This document shows, in pieces, positions 24,585-32,207 of a DNA stretch of 39,777 nt (positions are counted from its first letter, which is position 1; each line of letters starts with the position of its first letter). Under the pieces are notes generated by a model that saw only the letters and a program-made list of their open reading frames with translations, had not been told where the DNA came from and did no database searches. The position numbers and the translations under genes are program-made. This DNA is from an uncultured Olsenella sp. (GTDB lineage: Bacteria > Actinomycetota > Coriobacteriia > Coriobacteriales > Atopobiaceae): positions 1-39,777 of the forward strand of contig CASEGE010000042.1 in NCBI GenBank assembly GCA_949287335.1, written 5' to 3'.

Positions 24585-25778
24585 ATGGCGTTTGAGATGC
24601 GACTCGACGGGCTCGAGCTTACGAACTTCCACAAGTTCGAGCACTTCTCGATAGACTTTGACGAGCGTATGACCGTACTTGTGGGAGAGAATGGCTCGGG
24701 TAAGTCATCTGTGCTCGATGCGGCGCGCATCGCGCTTGACTCCTTCACGTATCGCATTGTTCTCGGTCTTCAGCGACGCATTGAGTCAACGGACGCCCGC
24801 GTTTCTCGCTATGGGATGGGCGGAATAACTGATCGACAGGAGCAGTATCCCGTTATCGTTTCCGCAAGGGGCCTCGTGGGTGAGGGGGGCACGGAGCAGA
24901 TTGCTTGGTCTCGCTCGTTAGGTTCCCCGGATGACAGAGAGTATTCCGTAAAACCGGATGGCATTTGGAACCTTGCGGAAGAGTGCAAGGACAGGATAAA
25001 GGCGGGCGATACCGACCTCGTGCTTCCTGTGCTCGCCTACTATGGCACAGGACGTCTCTGGGCGAGCGAAGGCAAGTTTCCCGGCGGGGCTCGCGAGGGA
25101 TTTTCTCGGCAGGATGGCTATCGTGGGGCCCTCGATGCCACCGCAGGTACGCAGAGGATGCTCGACTGGTTCTACAAGATGACGGCGCAGGATGTCCAAC
25201 GGGCGCAGAGTATCGAACCCCAGGGGCCAAACCCGCTGTTCACTGCTGTTCGCGGGGCTGTCGAGCGCTGCTTTATGGAGATCTCTGGCTGCGAGCGCGT
25301 GAACGTCACCTACAACCTTGATGTTAATGACCTTGACGTTGAGTATCGTGAATCCGACGGGTCGGTTCAGCGCCTTTCCATGAGCAGGCTGAGCGACGGG
25401 TATAGGACTACCCTCAGCCTGTTCGCTGACATTGCCTACCGAATGGCTCTGCTCAATCCCGCGCTTGGGGAGCGCGTTCTCGAGACCCCGGGCGTGGTTC
25501 TTATCGATGAGGTTGACCTGCACCTTCATCCTCGCTGGCAGGCGCGAATCCTTGGGGATCTCTGCGCGGTGTTCCCCAATGTGCAGTTTATTATGACCAG
25601 TCATGCACCTATGGTCATCTCCTCCGTTTCCAAGAAGCAGGTGCGCATCCTAGGCGAGGATTGTGCCTATGCTCCGATGCGGGAGAGCTACGGGCTTGCG
25701 GCAAACGACGTTTTGACGGGAATCATGGGGGCTGGTGACTGGCGGCCTCTCGGAGGGGCATCCGGAGCAAACGGTTGA
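24585..25778 (+). CDS. COG3950/PtuA-like AAA ATPase of a defence pair (3' end probably truncated)
   Basis: This 397-residue SMC/OLD-like ATPase has Walker A GENGSGKSS (34-42), a signature-like RLSDGYRTTLSLFADIAYRM (near 268), and Walker B with the following acidic residues VVLIDEVDLHLHP (304-316), then TSHAPMVIS. ATPases of this type pair with a TIGR02646 HNH nuclease in Septu and retron-type anti-phage systems. The protein stops after ANDVLTGIMGAGDW, where relatives usually continue through a further helical tail. The next gene lacks its N-terminus, so a deletion across the junction is likely. An in-frame ATG lies at 24543, but GGGGG precedes 24585. Confidence 0.8.
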   Translation: MAFEMRLDGLELTNFHKFEHFSIDFDERMTVLVGENGSGKSSVLDAARIALDSFTYRIVLGLQRRIESTDARVSRYGMGGITDRQEQYPVIVSARGLVGEGGTEQIAWSRSLGSPDDREYSVKPDGIWNLAEECKDRIKAGDTDLVLPVLAYYGTGRLWASEGKFPGGAREGFSRQDGYRGALDATAGTQRMLDWFYKMTAQDVQRAQSIEPQGPNPLFTAVRGAVERCFMEISGCERVNVTYNLDVNDLDVEYRESDGSVQRLSMSRLSDGYRTTLSLFADIAYRMALLNPALGERVLETPGVVLIDEVDLHLHPRWQARILGDLCAVFPNVQFIMTSHAPMVISSVSKKQVRILGEDCAYAPMRESYGLAANDVLTGIMGAGDWRPLGGASGANG

Positions 25779-26196
25779 TTATTCGAACATGCTCGTCTCA
25801 TGTATGGGCGAAAGTGACGAGCGGGGGCGTTCGTATGAGACTCAGACGTGTGACTCGCACAAAGGCAATGAGACCATTTCCATAGACCCGTGCTCTCAGA
25901 GCGATATTGATACCATTCGTTATCGTCGCAACGGCGAGATCTTCTCGACCAACCCTGTCTTTAATCGCGATCTTGACGAGACGCTGAACCTTAATTGCCG
26001 AGAGGCATTCCTGCCGCAGAATCGTGCCAAGGTATACGAGGCGATGCAGAAGGCCATCGAGAGGGAGGGTCCCAAGACCCACGAGGCCAAGCGCGCGTTT
26101 GCTGCCCGCAGAAAGCTTCGGAATCTTGAATCGGCGTGCGCAAGGGAGCCGTTTGAGGGCGTTATGGTGTATTGCCTGAAGCGCTGGGCGCGATAG
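25735..26196 (+). pseudogene. TIGR02646/PtuB-like HNH nuclease, N-terminally truncated
   Basis: The visible part reads HPEQTVDYSNMLVSCMG, TCDSHKGNETISIDP, RYRRNGEIFSTNP and RDLDETLNLNC, which is the C-terminal two thirds of the retron/Septu HNH partner family. The family's N-terminal about 60-70 residues, with the CxxC pair and the first catalytic His (usually EH), are missing. The only in-frame start (GTG 25735) lies inside the ATPase gene and has no ribosome site. The nuclease is therefore predicted to be inactive. It overlaps the ATPase gene by 44 bases. Confidence 0.7.
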
Positions 26197-26260
26197 ACTT
26201 TCATCGGCGTGCGGCGCATCCAGCGCTACACACGTGTTCATCTTTATCAACAAGAATACG

Positions 26261-26287
26261 TTGACATTTCTGAGGGCGGACTATTGT
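26261..26287 (+). promoter_or_regulatory. Possible promoter of the toxin-antitoxin pair
   Basis: A perfect -35 TTGACA (26261-26266) and a -10-like TATTGT (26282-26287) lie 15 bp apart, which is short, upstream of the Panacea gene. Confidence 0.35.
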
Positions 26288-26349
26288 CTGGTGTGTAGAG
26301 TAAACCGGAACTACGCTATGAATTCAAAGGATTGACGAGGGAGGGACTT

Positions 26350-26820
26350 ATGGCAAACGTGTTCGATATCGCAGAATACATCCTTGATAAAGAGGGATAC
26401 GTCTCGACCATGAAGCTCCAGAAGCTCGTCTTTTATTGCAACGCGCTCTCTCTTGTCTGTGATGGTAAGACCCTCTTCCCTGAGGCGTTCCAAGCGTGGG
26501 TAAACGGTCCCGTGTGTCCAGCCCTCTTCTTTAAGCACAAAGGGAAGTTCATTGTTGGATCGGGTGCGTTTGCCTCGCTTGCAGATACGTCGAGGATTGG
26601 TGAGAGGGCTGTAGCCCTGATTGAGCACGTGCTGTCCGTTCTCGGGGATTATGATGGGAACGAGCTCAGCTGCTTAACTCATGGCGAGAGCCCATGGAGG
26701 GATGCCCGAAAGGGATGTGACAGTAGTGATCGCTGCGAAGCTGTTATCTCTAATGATGCAATCAGGGCGTACTATTCATCTCCCCAGTGCACCAACCCCC
26801 TCTTTTTCGGAGCTCAATGA
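26350..26820 (+). CDS. Panacea-domain (DUF4065/SocA-like) antitoxin
   Basis: This 156-residue protein has the Panacea domain hallmarks: FDIAEYILDKEGYVSTMKLQKLVFYCNA at the N-terminus, then FPEAFQAWVNGPVCPALFF and the LTHGESPWRDARKG box. Panacea domains are promiscuous antitoxins that neutralise unrelated toxins, among them RelA/SpoT-type toxSAS enzymes. ATG 26350 follows GAGGGAGG; an earlier in-frame ATG at 26332 lacks such a site. The toxSAS gene begins 23 bases after its stop, the usual antitoxin-toxin order. It presumably binds and blocks that toxin. Confidence 0.88.
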   Translation: MANVFDIAEYILDKEGYVSTMKLQKLVFYCNALSLVCDGKTLFPEAFQAWVNGPVCPALFFKHKGKFIVGSGAFASLADTSRIGERAVALIEHVLSVLGDYDGNELSCLTHGESPWRDARKGCDSSDRCEAVISNDAIRAYYSSPQCTNPLFFGAQ

Positions 26821-26843
26821 CAACGAGGATTACTAAAGGCTAG

Positions 26844-27842
26844 GTGAAGAAAGCGGGTCGCATACTTGCGACCCGCAAAAAGCCTGACGAGGAGTATTCC
26901 TGGGCGCTAGATGTTGCAGATTTGTGGCGCGCGGCGCATAAAGAAGTCATCGAGGAGATGGAGACACTCCTTCGAAGCGTTGCTGACGGCTGCGGCGAGT
27001 CCCTATCCGGAGAAGTCCTCATTGTCAGCCGATTAAAGCGAATGGATACGATCGTGGGAAAGCTGAGGCGACCAGGCCTCAGTCTAAAACTTAACGAGAT
27101 GAATGACATCGCTGGTTGCCGCGTAATATTGACAGGCCAACGAGATGTGGAACTTTTCTACGACGCTCTAGTCGAGCGTGCTCCAATAAAACCTGAAAAA
27201 GGAATTAAGAATTATATTGAATGTCCTAAAGACGATGGGTATAGGAGCATACATATCATAACGCGGCACAGTTCCCCAGGCGCAGGACTGAATGGTCTGT
27301 ACTGCGAAACTCAGATTAGGACACGTTTGCAACACGCTTGGGCAACCGCACTTGAAACATATGATGTGGTTGGCGGTAAAGGGATAAAGTTTGGTGGAGG
27401 GGACGCCGATGAAAAGAGGTTCTTCGTACTGGCGTCTGCTCTCTTTTCTCTTACTGAGGGCACTCCGTTATCGTCTGGGATACCCGCTGTTTTAGAAGAG
27501 CTGAGAGAGGAGCTTCGAGAGCTTGAAAAGCGATGTCTGATTGTTGAGAAGCTGCGTGCATGCTCCGGATCAGTGACGATTCTTTCAAGCGAAGACCTCT
27601 CGTATGCCGAGTATTTTGTACTCGATATAAATTATGAGCTGCAATTCACCAGGATATATGGGTATGCGGAATGCGAATCCGATGATGCGGAGCGTGTCTT
27701 CTTTGAAATGGAGCGAGATAAGGGCCCTTTGCGAGATGTCCTTCTCGTCAAGGCCGTCTCTATCAAAAATCTCCTTGATGCGTATCCAAACTACAGCATG
27801 GATATCCAATTCTTCTTGCAGTGCCTTCATGAGTTAGCTTGA
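26844..27842 (+). CDS. RelA/SpoT-domain toxin (toxSAS type)
   Basis: This 332-residue protein has a single synthetase-type domain: RLKRMDTIVGKL, LNEMNDIAGCRVI, ECPKDDGYRSIHIITRH (Tyr133-Arg134-Ser135) and YCETQIRTRLQHAWATALE (catalytic Glu155 expected). No hydrolase HD domain and no TGS/ACT domains are present. Together with the Panacea antitoxin next door this fits the toxSAS class, whose members pyrophosphorylate tRNA 3' ends or make toxic alarmones. The GTG start follows AAAGG. The C-terminal about 120 residues carry no domain I recognise and may bind the antitoxin. All synthetase motifs look intact, so activity is likely. Confidence 0.87.
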   Translation: MKKAGRILATRKKPDEEYSWALDVADLWRAAHKEVIEEMETLLRSVADGCGESLSGEVLIVSRLKRMDTIVGKLRRPGLSLKLNEMNDIAGCRVILTGQRDVELFYDALVERAPIKPEKGIKNYIECPKDDGYRSIHIITRHSSPGAGLNGLYCETQIRTRLQHAWATALETYDVVGGKGIKFGGGDADEKRFFVLASALFSLTEGTPLSSGIPAVLEELREELRELEKRCLIVEKLRACSGSVTILSSEDLSYAEYFVLDINYELQFTRIYGYAECESDDAERVFFEMERDKGPLRDVLLVKAVSIKNLLDAYPNYSMDIQFFLQCLHELA

Positions 27843-27938
27843 GACGGCACTGCAATCGGCCAATGTGGGGCGCAAGCGAATACGTCCTCCGTTCTTCAAG
27901 CGCTGTATAAGCCCCGTATGAATGCTCGTTTTCTGTGG

Positions 27939-27944
27939 TATAAC
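27939..27944 (+). promoter_or_regulatory. -10 box for the DUF3800 leader
   Basis: TATAAC ends 6 bases before the first G of the leader hairpin (27951), so transcription probably starts with the structured RNA. No clear -35 box is visible. Confidence 0.45.
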
Positions 27945-27950
27945 TGTATT

Positions 27951-28017
27951 GGGCCCTTCGGGGTCTTCCAAGCGCCGGGGGGGTACCCCCCGGCATTTTG
28001 TGTATTTAGGGGGCGAA
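27951..28017 (+). ncRNA. Two-hairpin leader RNA upstream of DUF3800 gene
   Basis: Hairpin 1: GGGCCC-TTCG-GGGTCT (27951-27966), a UUCG tetraloop stem with G-U pairs. Hairpin 2: GCCGGGGGG-GTA-CCCCCCGGC (27974-27994), a perfect 9-bp stem followed by ATTTTGTGTATTT. The ribosome site AGGGGG and the ATG come directly after. Several structured RNA motifs upstream of DUF3800 genes have been described (the 'DUF3800' motifs), and position and shape match that idea. Which motif this is needs a covariance search. Confidence 0.65.
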
Positions 28018-28689
28018 ATGCGTGAGCTCAGCATTTTTGTTGATGAGTCGGGTGCGGATGGGCTTGACTCCAACTATTACTTGCTGACGCTCGTACTTCA
28101 TGAGCAGGACAGGTCAATTGACAAAGTTGTCGAACCCTACGAGCGTGCGCTGAATGACAAGCGGCTGCCAAACATTCCGTTCCACATGTCGCCCCTGCTC
28201 AATGGCCATGACGAGTACGAGAGGATGAGCTCTTCTTCGCGCGCCTCGCTCCTCTCGTCCTTCATGCTCCTCTTCCACCATCTGCCCATCCGGTACAAGA
28301 CCTTCTCGTATCGCAAGCGCGAGTTCTCGAGTGCGTCGCGCCTCTCCGAGCGGATGCGGAGGGACGTGGTCAACTTCCTCTTCGACAACCTGGAGTACCT
28401 TCAGCGCTTTGACCTGGTGAAGGTCTACTATGACGGTGGCCAGCATGCGGTTACCCAGGCGCTTCATGACGCTGTGGAGTACGCTATCGCGCGCGAGGCA
28501 GTGGTGTTCCGCTCCGCGACGCCTTCGGAGTACCGGCTCTCTCAGGCTGCCGACTACGCCTGTGCGGTCGAACTGACGGCGCTCAAATACCAAGCGCATG
28601 AGGAGACCCCGACGGACCGTCGCTTCTTTGGCTCATGGGGCACGTTTAGGAGAAACGTACTCAAGACGGTGCGCAAGAAGGCCATGTAG
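28018..28689 (+). CDS. DUF3800 family protein
   Basis: This 223-residue protein starts with LSIFVDESGADG, the acidic DESG motif that defines DUF3800, followed by a short HEQD region and a C-terminal VKVYYDGGQHA...YRLSQAADYACAVELTAL block, where the Gln/Ala-Asp pair and the earlier acidic residues suggest a metal-dependent nuclease-like site. The function is unknown in general; members occur in phage, defence and toxin-like settings. ATG 28018 follows AGGGGG; the frame is open upstream through the hairpin leader, which argues against an earlier start. It closes the defence-type cluster. Confidence 0.88.
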   Translation: MRELSIFVDESGADGLDSNYYLLTLVLHEQDRSIDKVVEPYERALNDKRLPNIPFHMSPLLNGHDEYERMSSSSRASLLSSFMLLFHHLPIRYKTFSYRKREFSSASRLSERMRRDVVNFLFDNLEYLQRFDLVKVYYDGGQHAVTQALHDAVEYAIAREAVVFRSATPSEYRLSQAADYACAVELTALKYQAHEETPTDRRFFGSWGTFRRNVLKTVRKKAM

Positions 28690-28730
28690 GCTATGCGATT
28701 GAGCCGGCCTCTGTCATTGCCTCCTGTTCA

Positions 28731-28818
28731 GGGTAACAACAGGTGTCTTCGGTCGCCCCAGGTCCTTCTCGCCGTGTTGTTACGCTCGTTTGAGGGTAAC
28801 AATGAGAACTTCGGTAGC
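28731..28818 (+). repeat. Two GGGTAACAA-N6/7-CTTCGGT elements with inverted repeats
   Basis: Copies lie at 28731-28756 and 28794-28818; the middle 6-7 bases differ. GTAACAACA (28733-28741) is repeated inverted at 28775-28783, and the second copy has CAATGAG...CTCATTG around its own CTTCGG. The unit may fold as two hairpins. The element GGTCCTTCTCGCC lies between them at 28761-28773. Confidence 0.55.
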
Positions 28819-28863
28819 TCATTGCCCCTTTGTTTCGTGGCGTGCCCGCCGCCCGCGGTCGGG

Positions 28864-29267
28864 TGCCGAGAAAAGCCGCCGGCTGCACCGCTTTTTGGGA
28901 TGCGCGTCGAGAAATGAGGCCCCCTGTACCACGCGTGCCGCGGCCTGCCGGGGAATCTCGCCCAATGTACCGCTCCATGCCGAGAAAAGACGTCGGGTGT
29001 ACCGCTCCATGCCGAGAAATGCCGCCCAGTGTGCCACGCCGGGCGGGGCGGGGCCGCCCCGCGGCGGCCGGCCTGGTACAGAGGGCCTCATTTCTCGACG
29101 CGCATCCCGATAAGACGGTACAGAGGGCGGCATTTGCCGGCGCGGCCAGCCCGCGGCCGGTACAGGGGGCGGCATTTCTCGGCGCAGGCAGCCCGCGGCC
29201 GGTACAGGGGGCGCTTTTCTCGCCAGGGGGTCGTCGGGGCTGGTACGGCCGGCGGTGTTTCTCGGCA
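28864..29267. repeat. Mirror-symmetric array of ten 26-bp repeats (5 forward, 5 inverted)
   Basis: The unit in the right half is GGTACAGRGGGC-N4-TTTCTCGGC plus about 1-2 bases. Right-half copies start at 29075, 29117, 29159, 29201 and 29242 (period 42, last 41). Inverted copies end at 28889, 28930, 28971, 29003 and 29035 (period 41, last two 32, with the same GCTCCA linker). The turning point 29036-29074 is itself a GC-rich palindrome-like stretch. Linkers are mostly dissimilar. Copies are imperfect, so this is an old or selected structure, not a fresh duplication. Confidence 0.8.
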
Positions 29268-29408
29268 CTCGTGGCGCTTCCTTTGACTGTGCGTCTGCCA
29301 ACTCGCGCCACGCGTCCCATCCCGCACGAGCCGACATCGATGGGATGCCTGTGAAGCGCCTCCATTCGTGGGAAAATACCCGGGACGGCAGAATGTGCGG
29401 GCGAGGTG

Positions 29409-29494
29409 CCCGCGGCGGGCGGCGCACCCGCGGTGGGCAGTGTGCCCGCGGCGGGCGGCGCACCCGCGGCGGGTCTACGCTGACCCGTGACGGG
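29409..29494 (+). repeat. Row of five 11-bp palindromes before the rlmKL-like gene
   Basis: CCCGCGGCGGG or CCCGCGGTGGG occurs at 29409, 29427, 29445 and 29463 (exact 18-bp period). A fifth form, CCCGTGACGGG, lies at 29484-29494. Its CGGG arm can pair instead with CCCG at 29505-29508, putting the ribosome site AAAGGTG (29497-29503) in a loop. This could modulate translation of the next gene. Confidence 0.65.
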
Positions 29495-29508
29495 CGAAAG
29501 GTGACCCG

Positions 29509-31824
29509 ATGGAATTTGTGGCAACGTGTCCCAAGGGATTTGAGCGGCTGCTCGCGGATGAGCTGACCGGGTTCAAGACGCCGCAGGTGCGCCCATTGGC
29601 GGGCCAGGTGAGCTTTGGCGGCGAGCTTGCGGACGCGTATCGCGCGTGCCTGTGGTCGCGCCTGGCCTCGCGCGTACTTCTCGTGCTCGCCCGCGTGGAC
29701 GCGCACGACTCCGATGCGCTCTACGAGGGTGTCTCGGCCATCGCGTGGGAAGATCACCTTGCGCCGGGGACAACGTTTGCCATAGACGCTCACGGCACAA
29801 ACGCCCAGCTCAGAAATACTCAGTTTGTGGCATTGCGCGCCAAGGACGCCATCGTCGACCGCGTGACGTCCGCTCGCGGCGCGCGCCCGGTCGTGGACAC
29901 GGCGCGCCCCGGCCTTACCGTCTCCGTGCGCCTCTCCGGTGCACGAGCCACCATCTCGATTGATTTTGCGGGCGAGCCGCTCTTCCGCCGCGGTTACGAC
30001 TCCCGCACGGAGGCGCGTGTGGCGCCGCTGCGTCCGGACTATGCGGCGGCCCTGCTCACCGCCGGCGGCTGGGGCAACATGGCGCGCGGCGAGGACGCGT
30101 CGCTCGCTGTGCTCTGGCCGGGGCAGGGAAGCGTTCTCGTCGAGGCGGCGCAGATGGCGCTCGACCGTGCTCCGGGGCTCCTGCGTACGCGCTGGGGCTT
30201 TGAGGGGTGGTCCGGACATGACGCTGCTGCCTGGGCGCACCTTCTCGATGAGGCGGACTCCCGTGCCGAGGCAGCCGAGAAGGACCTCTGCGCGCTTACC
30301 GCGTTTGACGACCGCCCGGGTGCGGCATCGGCCTGCCGTCAGGCGCTTCGTGCGGCTGGCATACCGCTTGACGTGGCGTTTGTTGACGCTGCGGAGCTGA
30401 CGACGGCAACCCTTGCGGTGGCGGACCTCTCGTGGATCTCCGAGACGGCGCTCGCAACGGAGGCCTCCGCGCTCTCCTCCCTCGCGACGCTTGCGGGACA
30501 TCGCGTGGTCGCGCTCTCCCGCGACGCCGCTCCCGACGCCGCACTTGTCGCCGAGCCTGCCGAGAAGCACGAGGTCATCGTGGGACGTGATCCTGCGACC
30601 ATCCGCGTCTACGGCGCGTCGGACCTCGCGGCCGCCGCTGTCCGCGAGACCGTCGAGCTCCCCGGTGATGCCCGCATTCCCGTGCTTGTCTCGGCCTCGG
30701 ACCAGTTTGCGCGCCGCCTTGCCAAGGTGGCCAAGCTTCGCGCCAAGTGGGCGCGCCGCGAGGACGTGACCTGCTACCGCGTCTACGACGCCGACCTGCC
30801 CGACTACGCCGTGGCCATCGAGCTCTATGAGGGCTCGGAGACGCCCGGCCGCTGGCTGCAGATCTCCGAGTATGCCGCCCCGCGCGGCGTGGACCCGGAG
30901 CTCGCGCGACGTCGCCTGCTGGACGTGCTCGCTATCTCGCCGCACGTGCTGGACGTGGCGCCCGAGAACGTGAGCGTACGCGTGCGCACCCGCGCCCGCG
31001 GCGGGTCTCAGTACGCGGACGAGGGGCGCGCCCCCGAGCGCGGGTCGCGGCGGGACCGTGCTTCTCGCCAGCCGGGGCGCGTGGAGCTGCCGGCGGGATC
31101 GCACCTGGTGGACGAGGGCGGGCTCACCTTTGAGGTCAACTTCGACGCGCGCCACGACTGCGGTATCTTTCTCGACCACCGCGAGACTCGCGCCCGCATT
31201 CGCGAGATGATGAAGCGGACGCAAGGCTCCAAGCGCTTCCTCAACCTCTTTGCCTACACCGGTACGGCCACGGTCTATGCGGCCGACGGCGGCGCCAAGC
31301 ACACGACGACCGTGGACCTCTCGCGCCCGAGCCTGGACTGGGCGCGGCGCAACATGGCGCGCAACGGCTTCACCGGTCGTGAGCACGAGTTCGTTCAGGC
31401 GGACGTCCTCGCGTGGGTGAGCGAGCAGCGCCACACGCGCAACCGCTGGGACCTCATCTTCTGCGACGTTCCCACGTTCTCAAACTCGGCGCGCATGCGC
31501 AAGGCGTCCTTCGACGTGCAGCGCGACCATGCCGAGCTGATCATTGGCGTATCTCGCCTGCTCGTGCGCGGGGGCACCGCGATCTTCTCGTGCAACCTGC
31601 GCACCTTCAAGCCGGACGTGGAGAAGCTCGAGCGTGCGGGCGTACGCCTCACGGACATTACGGAGGAGACCATCCCCGAGGACTTCTCGCGCAACCGCAA
31701 GATTCACCACGCCTACCTCGTGGAGCGCGTGGTCGAGGGTGCTCCCGGCGAGCGCACCACCCCCGGCGAGCGCACCACCCCCGTCGAGTGCCGCATCACC
31801 CCCGGTGGGAGGCGCGCTCGATGA
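29509..31824 (+). CDS. rlmKL: RlmKL-like 23S rRNA methyltransferase with degenerate first methylase domain
   Basis: This 771-residue protein has a THUMP/RlmL-like N-terminal half (MEFVATCPKGFERLLADEL, PLFRRGYDSRTEARVAPLRPDYAAALL) and a C-terminal RlmK-like half with SAM motif FLNLFAYTGTATVYAADGG (about 577-594) and CDVPTFSNS (Asp653). RlmKL methylates G2069 and G2445 of 23S rRNA (E. coli numbering). The N-terminal catalytic motifs are poor: LWPGQGSVLVEAA stands where D-P-x-C-G-S-G-T is expected, and no NPPYG box is visible, so only the second activity may remain. The tail contains a six-residue repeat (GERTTP) from 18-bp DNA repeats. Its stop overlaps the next ATG (ATGA). Confidence 0.85.
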   Translation: MEFVATCPKGFERLLADELTGFKTPQVRPLAGQVSFGGELADAYRACLWSRLASRVLLVLARVDAHDSDALYEGVSAIAWEDHLAPGTTFAIDAHGTNAQLRNTQFVALRAKDAIVDRVTSARGARPVVDTARPGLTVSVRLSGARATISIDFAGEPLFRRGYDSRTEARVAPLRPDYAAALLTAGGWGNMARGEDASLAVLWPGQGSVLVEAAQMALDRAPGLLRTRWGFEGWSGHDAAAWAHLLDEADSRAEAAEKDLCALTAFDDRPGAASACRQALRAAGIPLDVAFVDAAELTTATLAVADLSWISETALATEASALSSLATLAGHRVVALSRDAAPDAALVAEPAEKHEVIVGRDPATIRVYGASDLAAAAVRETVELPGDARIPVLVSASDQFARRLAKVAKLRAKWARREDVTCYRVYDADLPDYAVAIELYEGSETPGRWLQISEYAAPRGVDPELARRRLLDVLAISPHVLDVAPENVSVRVRTRARGGSQYADEGRAPERGSRRDRASRQPGRVELPAGSHLVDEGGLTFEVNFDARHDCGIFLDHRETRARIREMMKRTQGSKRFLNLFAYTGTATVYAADGGAKHTTTVDLSRPSLDWARRNMARNGFTGREHEFVQADVLAWVSEQRHTRNRWDLIFCDVPTFSNSARMRKASFDVQRDHAELIIGVSRLLVRGGTAIFSCNLRTFKPDVEKLERAGVRLTDITEETIPEDFSRNRKIHHAYLVERVVEGAPGERTTPGERTTPVECRITPGGRRAR

Positions 31825-32207
31825 GAGATCTTCTCGCGCAGTTTGCCAAGTTTGGCGTGGTGGGCGTGATTGCCACCGTCATCGACTTTGGCGTGCTCAT
31901 CGCCCTCACCGAGCTGGGCGGCTGGGACCCGGTGCTCTCTGCGGCGGCGTCCTTTGTGGTCTCGGTGATCTTTAACTACGCGGCGTCCATGCGCTTTGTG
32001 TTCACGCGCCGCGAGGACCTGAGCCGCAGTGCCGAGCTGGCAATCTTCATCGTGCTCTCGGTGATTGGCCTGGGGATAAACGAGGTGCTCATGTGGGCTG
32101 GCACCACCGCGCTCGACCTCAACTACGTGCTCGTCAAGGTGGCGGCAACGGCGGTGGTCATGCTCTGGAACTTCTTCTCGCGCAAGCGCTGGCTTGACGC
32201 GTCGTAG
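31821..32207 (+). CDS. GtrA-like membrane protein
   Basis: This 128-residue protein has four hydrophobic helices in GtrA layout: LAQFAKFGVVGVIATVIDFGVLIAL, SAAASFVVSVIFNYAASMRFVF (the conserved N-Y and FvF segment), ELAIFIVLSVIGLGINEVLMW and VKVAATAVVMLWNFFSRKRWLD (the W-N-F-x-x-R-K-W end). GtrA proteins are thought to help move lipid-linked sugars across the membrane for cell-surface glycosylation. It overlaps the methyltransferase stop by 4 bases and is probably co-transcribed with it. Its link to the glycan cluster is not shown. Confidence 0.88.
   Translation: MRDLLAQFAKFGVVGVIATVIDFGVLIALTELGGWDPVLSAAASFVVSVIFNYAASMRFVFTRREDLSRSAELAIFIVLSVIGLGINEVLMWAGTTALDLNYVLVKVAATAVVMLWNFFSRKRWLDAS

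Larger units (their letters stand above)
28690..29508. other. 0.8-kb non-coding repeat region
   Basis: No convincing gene is present; the open frames here encode only repeat-derived Arg/Pro/Ala-rich peptides. From left to right it holds a pair of GGGTAACAA...CTTCGGT elements, the mirrored 26-bp repeat array, a short unremarkable stretch and a row of CCCG/CGGG palindromes up to the rlmKL start. Confidence 0.75.

Noticed and set aside
28864-29267. CRISPR array
   Set aside because: Repeats are imperfect, spacers only 6-16 bases, half the units are inverted, and no cas genes are present.
28819-31434. Long antisense frame across the repeat array and rlmKL
   Set aside because: Its peptide is repeat-derived, Arg/Pro-rich, and antisense to a recognised enzyme.
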